From Massilia sp. (GTDB taxonomy: Bacteria; Pseudomonadota; Gammaproteobacteria; Burkholderiales; Burkholderiaceae_D): 5,870 nucleotides of DNA. Both the position numbers and the translations under genes were made by a program. The DNA is taken from NCBI GenBank assembly GCA_003484545.1, contig DNCF01000411.1:1-5870 (forward strand), read 5' to 3'. Below are positions 1 to 5,347 of this stretch, one piece after another; position 1 is the first letter of the stretch; every line of letters begins with the position of its first letter. The notes below the pieces were generated by a model. That model was not told where the DNA came from. It did not search any database and saw only the letters and a program-made list of their open reading frames with translations.

Positions 1-1
1 C

Positions 2-130
2 GACTATCGCCTGAAGAGCACTTCGCCGGCCGTCAACAAGGGCAGTGCGACCTCGGCTCCGAAGGTCGACTTCGCCGGCGTGGCGCGTCCGCGCGGCGGC
101 GCCTACGATATCGGCGCTTACGAGTTCTAA
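2..130 (+). CDS. C-terminal end of a probable secreted parallel beta-helix / choice-of-anchor Q protein (partial)
   Basis: The gene enters from the left edge and only its last 42 codons plus TAA are visible. The peptide includes SPAVNKG, then DFAGVARPRGG, and ends in YDIGAYEF. An 'SPAI(D/N)xG ... D..G..RP...YDIGAYE(F/Y)' tail is the typical final segment of bacterial right-handed parallel beta-helix proteins and choice-of-anchor Q domain proteins, which are usually exported polysaccharide-binding, polysaccharide-degrading or adhesin-like proteins. The family call rests on this tail alone, so no enzymatic role can be given. The gene ends about 20 bp before a hairpin terminator and is convergent with the tRNA-Pro gene. 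Confidence 0.7.
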   Translation, partial: DYRLKSTSPAVNKGSATSAPKVDFAGVARPRGGAYDIGAYEF

Positions 131-152
131 GCCGGCAGGCTGAATGAACGAA

Positions 153-190
153 GCCCCGCAGGCTGCAAGGCTTGCGGGGCATTCTTATTC
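153..190 (+). terminator. Intrinsic terminator of the beta-helix protein gene
   Basis: The arms GCCCCGCA (153-160) and TGCGGGGC (173-180) pair perfectly. The stem continues inward through G-U and G-C pairs to a GCAA tetraloop at 165-168, giving about 12 pairs in all. The downstream ATTCTTATTCC is only moderately T-rich. Its position 22 bp after the stop codon fits a terminator. Confidence 0.7.
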
Positions 191-220
191 CAGGAAGTGC
201 AGGGGAAAGAGGTGCGGGAA

Positions 221-253
221 GCACAAACAAAAACAGCAGCCAATGGCTGCTGT
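221..253 (-). terminator. Intrinsic terminator of tRNA-Pro
   Basis: Read on the - strand, ACAGCAGCC (253-245) pairs with GGCTGCTGT (241-233) around a 3-nt loop. This 9-bp stem is followed by TTTTTGTTTGTGC. It lies about 15 nt past the CCA end of the tRNA and is a textbook rho-independent terminator. It faces the terminator at 153-190, so the two convergent transcripts are insulated from each other. Confidence 0.88.
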
Positions 254-268
254 CTTCGTTGAATTCTG

Positions 269-345
269 TGGTCGGGGTGAGAGGATTCGAACCTCCGGCC
301 TCTACGTCCCGAACGTAGCGCTCTACCGGGCTAAGCTACACCCCG
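269..345 (-). tRNA. tRNA-Pro, anticodon CGG
   Basis: The reverse complement folds into a full 77-nt cloverleaf. It has an acceptor stem CGGGGTG/CACCCCG, a D arm GCTT/GAGC, and an anticodon stem CTACG/CGTAG with loop TTCGGGA. The variable loop is AGGCC, and the T arm is GGAGG/CCTCT with loop TTCGAAT. The discriminator is A and a CCA end is encoded (269-271). The anticodon CGG reads the proline codon CCG, a common codon in GC-rich genomes. The loop and T-arm sequences closely resemble enterobacterial tRNA-Pro(CGG). The gene has its own promoter (387-415) and terminator (221-253). Confidence 0.97.
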
Positions 346-386
346 ACGGGTTTGAGATCTCGGTGCCGAAATCTCGTGAAGGCATT

Positions 387-415
387 ACTATAGTTGTCTT
401 AATGGTTCCTGTCAA
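387..415 (-). promoter_or_regulatory. Strong sigma70 promoter of tRNA-Pro
   Basis: On the - strand, a perfect -35 TTGACA (415-410) is separated by exactly 17 bp from a -10 TATAGT (392-387), which differs from consensus at one position. Transcription should start near 380, leaving a leader of about 35 nt before the mature tRNA 5' end at 345. The -35 box lies within the final sense codons of ispB (Val-Asp-Arg), so the tRNA promoter overlaps the upstream coding sequence. Confidence 0.9.
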
Positions 416-1388
416 CAGCAAAGCTGCACAATTGCAGCAGGCTTTGCTTGTAGACGCTCTCCGGCAGGTCGGCGATGGCGTCGGCGGCGCGGCGCGCGGC
501 GCTTTCGGCTTCGCGGCGGGTATAGTCCAGCGCGCCGCTCGATGTCACGGCCGACAGCACCGCGTCGAAATGCTGTTCGTCGCCCTGTTCGATGCAGGTG
601 CGCACCAGTTCGCGCTGCTCCGGCGTGCCATGTTCCATCAGGTAGATCAGCGGCAGGGTGGGTTTGCCTTCGCGCAGGTCGTCGCCGACGTTCTTGCCGA
701 TCTCGGCGGCGTCGCCGGCGTAGTCGAGCACGTCGTCGATCAGCTGGAATGCCGTGCCCAGCGAGCGGCCGTATTCGCCGGCGGCGTCGATCTGGGACTC
801 GTTGGCGCCGGCGATCAGGGCGCCGAGTTCGGCGGCGGCCTCGAACAGCTTGGCGGTCTTGGAACGGATCACGGTGAGGTAGCTCTCGTGGGTCACGTCC
901 GGGTCGTGCATGTTCAGCAGTTGCAGCACTTCGCCTTCGGCGATGACGGTGGTGGCGCGCGACAGGATCTGCATCACGCGCATGTTGTCCAGGCTGGTCA
1001 TCATCTCGAACGAGCGCGAGTACAGGTAGTCGCCGACCAGCACCGAGGCGGCATTGCCGAACAGGGCGTTGGCGGTCTGGCGGCCGCGGCGCATCGAGGA
1101 TTCGTCGACCACGTCGTCGTGCAGCAGGGTGGCGGTGTGGATGAATTCGACCACCGCCGCCAGTTCGTGGTGCGCCGTGCCCCGGTAGCCGTACGCGTTC
1201 GCCAGCAGCAGTACCAGCACCGGCCGGATACGCTTGCCGCCGGCGCCGATGATGTATTCGGAGATCTGGTTGACCAGGCTGACGTCGGACTGCAGGCGCT
1301 GGCGGATCACCGTGTTCACCGCCGCCATGTCGTCGGCGATCGTCTGGGTAAGTTTGTTCTGTTGGGCGTGTTGGGTAGCGGCGGACAA
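399..1388 (-). CDS. ispB: Polyprenyl (octaprenyl-type) diphosphate synthase
   Basis: This trans-prenyltransferase extends farnesyl diphosphate with isopentenyl diphosphate to make the long polyprenyl tail of ubiquinone or menaquinone. From the proposed start it has 329 residues, against 323 in E. coli IspB. Visible family motifs are GGKRIRP (50-56), the first aspartate-rich motif DDVVD (91-95) followed by the RRG segment, EGEVLQL (151-157), the second aspartate-rich motif DDVLD (218-222) and GKNVGDDLREGKPTLP (231-246). The chosen start is TTG at 1388-1386, preceded by CGCAGG about 6 nt upstream and downstream of a TATAAT box. ATG codons at 1457 and 1445 would extend the protein by 23 and 19 residues, but they lie upstream of the predicted transcription start. 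An internal ATG at 1328 has no ribosome site. The gene diverges from rplU, an arrangement also found in E. coli. Chain length cannot be read from the sequence. Confidence 0.96.
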   Translation of the reverse strand: MSAATQHAQQNKLTQTIADDMAAVNTVIRQRLQSDVSLVNQISEYIIGAGGKRIRPVLVLLLANAYGYRGTAHHELAAVVEFIHTATLLHDDVVDESSMRRGRQTANALFGNAASVLVGDYLYSRSFEMMTSLDNMRVMQILSRATTVIAEGEVLQLLNMHDPDVTHESYLTVIRSKTAKLFEAAAELGALIAGANESQIDAAGEYGRSLGTAFQLIDDVLDYAGDAAEIGKNVGDDLREGKPTLPLIYLMEHGTPEQRELVRTCIEQGDEQHFDAVLSAVTSSGALDYTRREAESAARRAADAIADLPESVYKQSLLQLCSFAVDRNH

Positions 1389-1425
1389 GGCGAACCTGCG
1401 ATATAAGTGTGCGTTGAGTGCGGCG

Positions 1426-1431
1426 ATTATA
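1426..1431 (-). promoter_or_regulatory. Probable -10 box of the ispB promoter
   Basis: A perfect TATAAT is read on the - strand from 1431 to 1426, placing the transcription start near 1419 and about 30 nt before the TTG start of ispB. No good -35 box is present at 16-18 bp spacing (the nearest hexamers are like GCACGG), so the promoter may be weak or activator-dependent. Confidence 0.55.
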
Positions 1432-1547
1432 CGACAAGCATGCATAAGCCGTGCCATTTGCCCAACTGTACTGGAATGTCATGGTTTTCCGGCAGGGACG
1501 GGCCTCGTTGCCGGGGTGCCACACTCATCAGGCGCGGATCCCGGCTT

Positions 1548-1576
1548 TTGACGCGTTGCGGCGAATTATGTATAAT
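1548..1576 (+). promoter_or_regulatory. Sigma70 promoter of the rplU-rpmA operon
   Basis: TTGACG (1548-1553) and TATAAT (1571-1576) are separated by exactly 17 bp and match consensus at 11 of 12 positions. Transcription should begin near 1583, giving an untranslated leader of about 70 nt before rplU. Such a strong promoter fits ribosomal protein expression. Confidence 0.92.
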
Positions 1577-1654
1577 CCTCTGTTCCCCGGCATCAGACCA
1601 GCCCAGCGCAAGTCGCCGGCGGGAATTCTTTAAACATTTGATGAGGTTTCAATC

Positions 1655-1966
1655 ATGTACGCGGTCATAAAAACCGGTGGCAAGCAATACAAAGTTGTCG
1701 CTGGCGAAAAACTCAAAGTAGAACAGATACCGGCAGACATTGGTTCCGAACTCACGATCGATCAGGTCCTCGCCGTTGGCGCGGGCGAAAGCATCAAGTT
1801 TGGTGCTCCGCTGGTCGAAGGTGCTACGGTTCTGGTGAAGGTCGTTTCCCACGGTCGCCACGACAAGGTCCGCATTTTCAAGATGCGCCGTCGTAAGCAC
1901 TACCAGAAGCGTCAAGGCCACCGCCAGAACTTCACCGAAATCCAAGTGGTTTCGATCAACGGCTAA
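1655..1966 (+). CDS. rplU: 50S ribosomal protein bL21
   Basis: It encodes 103 residues, the same length as E. coli bL21, a large-subunit protein that binds 23S rRNA. The N-terminus MYAVIKTGGKQYKV and the basic C-terminal signature KVRIFKMRRRKHYQKRQGHR (71-90) are diagnostic of the family. The ATG at 1655 has GAGG (1643-1646) 8 nt upstream. It is the first gene of the operon, with rpmA starting 40 bp after its stop and the promoter at 1548-1576 upstream. Confidence 0.98.
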   Translation: MYAVIKTGGKQYKVVAGEKLKVEQIPADIGSELTIDQVLAVGAGESIKFGAPLVEGATVLVKVVSHGRHDKVRIFKMRRRKHYQKRQGHRQNFTEIQVVSING

Positions 1967-2006
1967 TTGCCCGGTCTAATTTTCAAAGTCATCAAGGAGT
2001 ACATCC

Positions 2007-2279
2007 ATGGCACACAAAAAAGGCGGCGGCACTACCCGTAACGGCCGTGATTCAGAAAGCAAACGCCTCGGCGTGAAAGTGTACGGCGGCCAGGCGATCA
2101 ACGCCGGCGGCATCATCGTGCGTCAGCGCGGCACCCAGGTTCGTCCGGGCGTCAACGTCGGCCTCGGCAAGGACCACACCCTGTTCGCCCTGGTGAACGG
2201 CACGGTCAAGTTCGTCAAGCAAGGCGTCGGTTCGAAGCAGTACGTCACCGTCGTCGCGAACGAAGCAGTCGCAGCTTAA
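2007..2279 (+). CDS. rpmA: 50S ribosomal protein bL27
   Basis: It encodes 90 residues (E. coli has 85). bL27 has an N-terminal tail that reaches the peptidyl-transferase centre. MAHKKGGGTTRNGRDSESKR at the start and GGIIVRQRGT (34-43) followed by GKDHTLFALV (54-63) are bL27 hallmarks. The N-terminus begins directly with MAHKK, without the cleavable extension seen in Firmicutes. A strong AAGGAG (1994-1999) lies 7 nt before the ATG. It is co-transcribed with rplU and followed by tandem terminators. Confidence 0.98.
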   Translation: MAHKKGGGTTRNGRDSESKRLGVKVYGGQAINAGGIIVRQRGTQVRPGVNVGLGKDHTLFALVNGTVKFVKQGVGSKQYVTVVANEAVAA

Positions 2280-2292
2280 TCAGCTACGCAAA

Positions 2293-2315
2293 GCGCCGCC
2301 CAGCGGCGCATTTTT
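2293..2315 (+). terminator. First intrinsic terminator after rpmA
   Basis: GCGCCGC (2293-2299) pairs perfectly with GCGGCGC (2303-2309) around a 3-nt loop, followed by ATTTTTG. It begins 13 bp after the rpmA stop codon, where a terminator of the ribosomal operon is expected. Confidence 0.88.
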
Positions 2316-2339
2316 GTAAGGCGCAAGCCTTCCATCAAG

Positions 2340-2366
2340 AGGCTCTGCCCACGGTAGGGCCTTTTT
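2340..2366 (+). terminator. Second intrinsic terminator after rpmA
   Basis: AGGCTCTGCC (2340-2349) pairs with GGTAGGGCCT (2353-2362) around a CAC loop. This gives 10 pairs, two of them G-U, followed directly by TTTT and A. It is independent of the first hairpin 24 bp upstream, so rplU-rpmA has at least two terminators in series before obgE. Confidence 0.8.
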
Positions 2367-2469
2367 AGCGCCTAACAAAGCACTCATGGCGGCGTCTCGC
2401 CGTACCAAGCGTACTGTCTGCGACAATGCGCCTTGCCCCGAGCGCTTTGTTAGGCGCTATCGTTTTTTT
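2366..2469 (+). repeat. Long inverted repeat upstream of obgE, attC-like or a third terminator
   Basis: The arms TAGCGCCTAACAAAGC (2366-2381) and GCTTTGTTAGGCGCTA (2444-2459) are perfect 16-bp inverted repeats. Pairing continues inward with interruptions: 2383-2385 with 2440-2442, 2388-2390 with 2435-2437, and 2391-2394 with 2429-2432 past a 2-nt bulge. As alternative local folds, the centre could form GGCG-TCT-CGCC (2391-2401), GTAC/GTAC (2402-2414) and TGTC-TGC-GACA (2415-2425). The outer arms contain GCCTAAC (2370-2376) and GTTAGGC (2449-2455), which match the RYYYAAC and GTTRRRY boxes of integron attC sites. The span of 86 bp falls within the attC size range. A T7 tract (2463-2469) follows the repeat, so a terminator or attenuator hairpin is an equally good reading. 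Its function is unresolved. Confidence 0.6.
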
Positions 2470-2479
2470 GGCGGTCATC

Positions 2480-3595
2480 ATGAAGTTTATCGACGAAGCA
2501 AGAATTGAAGTCATCGCCGGCGACGGCGGCAACGGGTGCGCCTCGTTCCGCCGCGAGAAATTCCGTCCCTTCGGCGGTCCGGACGGCGGCGACGGCGGCA
2601 AGGGCGGCTCGATCTGGGCGGTTGCCGATCGCAACATCAACACCCTGGTCGACTTTCGTTATTCGAAAGTGCACACCGCGCGCAACGGCGAAGCCGGCCG
2701 CGGCTCGGACTGCTACGGCAAGGGCGCGGAGGACGTGGTCCTGCGCATGCCGGTCGGCACGCTGATCGTCGATAACGTCAACGGCGAGATCATCGCCGAC
2801 CTGACCGAACACGGCCAGACCGAACTGCTCGCCAAGGGCGGCGAGGGCGGCTGGGGCAACATCCACTTCAAGACCTCGACCAACCGCGCGCCGCGCCAGA
2901 AGACCGACGGCAAGCCCGGCGAGCGCCGCGAGCTGCGCCTGGAACTGAAGGTGCTGGCCGACGTCGGCCTGCTGGGCATGCCGAACGCCGGCAAGTCGAC
3001 GTTCATCACGGCCGTCTCGAACGCCAAGCCGAAGATCGCCGACTACCCGTTCACGACCCTGCATCCGAACCTCGGCGTGGTGCGCGTCTCGCACGCGAAG
3101 AGTTTTGTCATCGCCGATATTCCGGGCCTGATCGAGGGCGCGGCCGAAGGCGCGGGCCTGGGCCACCAGTTCCTGCGCCACCTGTCGCGCACCGGCCTGC
3201 TGCTGCACATCGTCGACCTGGCGCCGTTCGAAGCGACGGTCGATCCGGTCAAGGAAGCCAAGGCCCTGATCAAGGAACTCGAGAAGTACGACGAGGACCT
3301 GCTGAACAAGCCGCGCTGGCTCGTGCTGAACAAGCTCGACATGCTGCCGGAAGAAGAGCGCAAGAAGAAGGTCAAGGACTTCCTCAAGAAGCTGGCCTGG
3401 AAGGGGCCCGTCTTCGAGATCTCGGCCTTGAACCGCGAAGGCTGCCAGGAACTGATCAACGCGATCTACCTGCACCTGGAAGAAAAGCGCGCGCTGGACG
3501 TGCGCGTGGACGAGACGACCCAGATGACCGAGGAAGCGCGCGGCATCAACTCGATCGACCCGGACGATCCCCGCTTCAAGATTCTCGAAGACTGA
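2480..3595 (+). CDS. obgE: Obg-family GTPase, 50S ribosome assembly
   Basis: It encodes 371 residues. The glycine-rich Obg fold occupies about 1-158 (MKFIDEARIEVIAGDGGNG, FGGPDGGDGGKGG). The GTPase domain follows, with G1 GMPNAGKST (166-174), switch I FTTLHPNLG (191-199), G3 DIPG (213-216), G4 NKLD (284-287) and G5 SAL (315-317). The tail is short and acidic. Obg proteins bind the 50S subunit during late assembly and link GTP/ppGpp levels to growth. The ATG at 2480 is chosen because the family begins MKFIDEA; an in-frame ATG at 2426 would start inside the inverted repeat. The ribosome site is poor (GGCGG, 2470-2474), and a T7 tract ends 10 nt before the ATG. No convincing separate promoter is visible, so expression may depend on read-through of the terminators after rpmA. 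Confidence 0.98.
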   Translation: MKFIDEARIEVIAGDGGNGCASFRREKFRPFGGPDGGDGGKGGSIWAVADRNINTLVDFRYSKVHTARNGEAGRGSDCYGKGAEDVVLRMPVGTLIVDNVNGEIIADLTEHGQTELLAKGGEGGWGNIHFKTSTNRAPRQKTDGKPGERRELRLELKVLADVGLLGMPNAGKSTFITAVSNAKPKIADYPFTTLHPNLGVVRVSHAKSFVIADIPGLIEGAAEGAGLGHQFLRHLSRTGLLLHIVDLAPFEATVDPVKEAKALIKELEKYDEDLLNKPRWLVLNKLDMLPEEERKKKVKDFLKKLAWKGPVFEISALNREGCQELINAIYLHLEEKRALDVRVDETTQMTEEARGINSIDPDDPRFKILED

Positions 3596-3662
3596 GGCGC
3601 GGATCATCAAGAAAGGGTTTCGCTTCACGCGCGCCTGGGCGCGCACCCAGCTGCTGCAGCTG

Positions 3663-4019
3663 GTGGCCACCGCCAGTTCGCTGGCGGCGCTCGTGGCGCT
3701 CCTCGACCCCGACCGGGTCGCGACCGCCATGGGCCTGTTTCTCGTTGGCGTGAACGGCTACAGCCAGTTCTACGCCATCTACGTCGGAGTGCGCCTCGCC
3801 ACCGCGGGGCTGGCTCTGCTGGCGGCAAGGCGGGGCGACCAGCCCATCCTCGGCGACCTCGTTGCATTGTTCCTGCTGGCCCAACCGGGCGGGCGCCTGG
3901 TCGCGGCATTCGCGATCGGCCTGCCGCATGGGTCCTTGTTCATCGTAAGCGGGATCGAGTTGCTGGCGGGCCTGGCCCTGCTGGCCTTGCGTCCCCAGGA
4001 AAAGAGGCTTTCGCCATGA
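3663..4019 (+). CDS. Small multi-pass membrane protein, possibly DUF4345-like
   Basis: The function is unknown. From the GTG at 3663 it has 118 residues with hydrophobic segments at about 1-14, 36-55, 62-86 and 91-109, which suggests four membrane helices. The central NGYSQFYAIYVGVRLATAGL resembles the 'N.FRA.YGG...G' region of DUF4345 proteins; this is recalled by eye and is low-confidence. The frame stays open upstream to the obgE stop, and the extra segment reads KKGFRFTRAWARTQLLQL. It adds basic residues and completes the first helix. No ATG, GTG or TTG exists there; the only candidate with a good ribosome site is ATC at 3603 or 3606, after GAGG (3594-3597). The GTG at 3663 has no ribosome site, so the true start is uncertain. 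The gene begins within 70 bp of the obgE stop and overlaps proB by ATGA. Confidence 0.7.
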   Translation: MATASSLAALVALLDPDRVATAMGLFLVGVNGYSQFYAIYVGVRLATAGLALLAARRGDQPILGDLVALFLLAQPGGRLVAAFAIGLPHGSLFIVSGIELLAGLALLALRPQEKRLSP

Positions 4020-5146
4020 GCGCAGCACATCAATCCGTCATCCGGCAAGCCGGCCGCATCATCGTCAAGGTCGGTTCCTCCCTCGTCACCAACGAAGGCC
4101 GGGGCCTCGACCACGGCGCCATCGCGCGCTGGGCCGCGCAGATCGCCGCCCTGCGCGGGCTCGGCAAGGAAGTGGTCCTGGTCAGCTCCGGCGCGATCGC
4201 CGAAGGCATGCTGCGCCTGGGCATGGCCGCCCGGCCGCACGACATCCACGAACTGCAGGCCTGCGCGGCCGTCGGCCAGATGGGCCTGGCCCAGATCTAC
4301 GAAACCAGCTTCGCCGCCCACGGCGTGAAGACCGCCCAGGTGTTGCTGACCCACGCCGACCTGGCCGACCGCGAACGCTACCTGAACGCGCGCGCCACGC
4401 TCACGACCCTGCTGCGCCTGGGCGTGGTCCCGATCATCAACGAGAACGACACCGTCGTCACCGACGAGATCAAGTTCGGCGACAACGATACCCTCGGCGC
4501 CCTGGTCGCCAATTTGATCGAGGCGGACGCCCTCGTCATCCTGACCGACCAGCGCGGCCTGTATTCCGCCGACCCGCGCAAGGATCCGGCCGCGACCCTG
4601 ATCGCGCGCGCTCCGGCCGGCGACCCGGCGCGGGAAGCGATGGCCGGCGGCGCCGGCAGCAGCATCGGCCGCGGCGGCATGCTGACCAAGGTGCTGGCCG
4701 CACGGCGCGCCGCGCGCTCCGGCGCCCACACCGTGATCGCCTGGGGCAGCGAGCCGGACGTGCTCACCCGCCTGGCCTCCGGCGAAGCGATCGGCACCCA
4801 GCTCGAAGCGGCGACCACGCGCCTGACCGCGCGCCGCCAGTGGATGGTCGACCACCTGCACACCTCGGGCGAGGTCGTGCTCGACGCCGGCGCCGTGCAG
4901 AAGCTCACGCAGGAAGGCAAGTCGCTGCTGCCGATCGGCGTCGTCGCCGTGCGCGGCGAGTTCGGACGCGGCCAGGTGATCACCTGCGTGGGCGAAGACG
5001 GCGTGCCGGTGGCGCGCGGCCTGACCAGCTACACCGCCAGCGAAGTGCGCCGCATCATGCGCCACTCTTCGGGCGAGATCGAGGCCATCCTCGGCTACAT
5101 CGAGGGGCCGGAACTGGTCCACCGCGACAACCTTGTCCTTCTCTGA
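4016..5146 (+). CDS. proB: Glutamate 5-kinase
   Basis: It catalyses ATP-dependent phosphorylation of glutamate to gamma-glutamyl phosphate, the first and usually proline-inhibited step of proline synthesis in the cytoplasm. It has 376 residues (E. coli has 367). The amino-acid kinase domain shows VKVGSSLV (17-24), VLVSSGAIAEG (54-64), INENDTV (141-147), FGDNDTLGA (154-162), LTDQRGLY (176-183) and the GRGGMLTK loop (218-225). A C-terminal PUA domain follows (about 285-360, with GEVVLDAGAVQKL and GKSLLPIGV). The ATG at 4016 overlaps the stop of the small membrane gene (ATGA) and has GAGG (4004-4007) 8 nt upstream, which suggests translational coupling. proA is not in the window. Linkage of proB to obgE is common in Burkholderiales. 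Confidence 0.97.
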   Translation: MSAAHQSVIRQAGRIIVKVGSSLVTNEGRGLDHGAIARWAAQIAALRGLGKEVVLVSSGAIAEGMLRLGMAARPHDIHELQACAAVGQMGLAQIYETSFAAHGVKTAQVLLTHADLADRERYLNARATLTTLLRLGVVPIINENDTVVTDEIKFGDNDTLGALVANLIEADALVILTDQRGLYSADPRKDPAATLIARAPAGDPAREAMAGGAGSSIGRGGMLTKVLAARRAARSGAHTVIAWGSEPDVLTRLASGEAIGTQLEAATTRLTARRQWMVDHLHTSGEVVLDAGAVQKLTQEGKSLLPIGVVAVRGEFGRGQVITCVGEDGVPVARGLTSYTASEVRRIMRHSSGEIEAILGYIEGPELVHRDNLVLL

Positions 5147-5162
5147 CGAAAGCGCAGATACA

Positions 5163-5188
5163 CGGGGCCGCATCTCGTAAGAGCCCCG
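5163..5188 (+). other. Hairpin downstream of proB, weak terminator candidate
   Basis: CGGGGC (5163-5168) pairs with GCCCCG (5183-5188). An inner TCT/AGA pairing (5173-5175 with 5180-5182) extends it past a bulge. It starts 17 bp after the proB stop but is followed by GAATTCCC rather than a T tract. It may mark the end of the operon transcript without being an efficient intrinsic terminator. Confidence 0.35.
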
Positions 5189-5253
5189 GAATTCCCTATG
5201 GCCGTTCAATAATTGTGTTGCGGCGAGCGTACAGCCGCGTCGCGACATAGTGA

Positions 5254-5280
5254 TAAACGCCTCATTTTCATTGCCGTACG
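5254..5280 (+). promoter_or_regulatory. Possible sigma28 (FliA) promoter of the chemoreceptor gene
   Basis: TAAA (5254-5257) is followed after exactly 15 bp by GCCGTACG (5273-5280). The flagellar sigma28 consensus is TAAA-N15-GCCGATAA, so the -35 core, the spacing and the GCCG half match while the distal -10 half does not. A chemoreceptor gene about 70 bp downstream is a typical sigma28 target. The GCCG is also part of a 10-bp palindrome (5273-5282), which offers another explanation. Confidence 0.4.
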
Positions 5281-5286
5281 GCTACA

Positions 5287-5324
5287 GCGTCACTTAGACT
5301 CGTCAGCGTCCGTCATAGTGACGC
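5287..5324 (+). repeat. 8-bp inverted repeat in the chemoreceptor leader
   Basis: GCGTCACT (5287-5294) and AGTGACGC (5317-5324) are perfect inverted repeats separated by 22 bp. They lie immediately downstream of the predicted promoter and 24 bp before the ATG at 5348. It could be an operator or an mRNA hairpin near the ribosome site; the sequence does not decide between these. Confidence 0.45.
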
Positions 5325-5347
5325 ACGCCCCGAATCGAAAGACGTTC

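Noticed and set aside
144..1406. A 420-codon open frame on the + strand across the tRNA and ispB
   Set aside because: It runs through the tRNA gene and antisense to ispB, with low-complexity composition typical of the complementary strand of GC-rich coding DNA. No family motif is visible.
1489..1514. Hairpin CCGGCA/TGCCGG between ispB and rplU
   Set aside because: It has only 6 pairs, a 14-nt loop and no T tract on either strand. It lies between two divergent promoters where no terminator is expected.
2426..2479. An 18-residue upstream extension of ObgE starting at ATG 2426
   Set aside because: The start falls inside the long inverted repeat and has no ribosome site. The Obg family begins MKFIDEA, which matches the ATG at 2480.
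2382..2479. A sigma70 promoter dedicated to obgE
   Set aside because: I looked for paired hexamers. GACAAT (2422-2427) has no -35 at proper spacing, and TTGCCC (2433-2438) has only a poor -10, so no promoter was called.
3779..5248. A 489-codon open frame on the - strand opposite proB
   Set aside because: It is an antisense shadow of proB, rich in Ala, Gly, His and Asp without recognisable motifs. The + strand ProB motifs are unambiguous.
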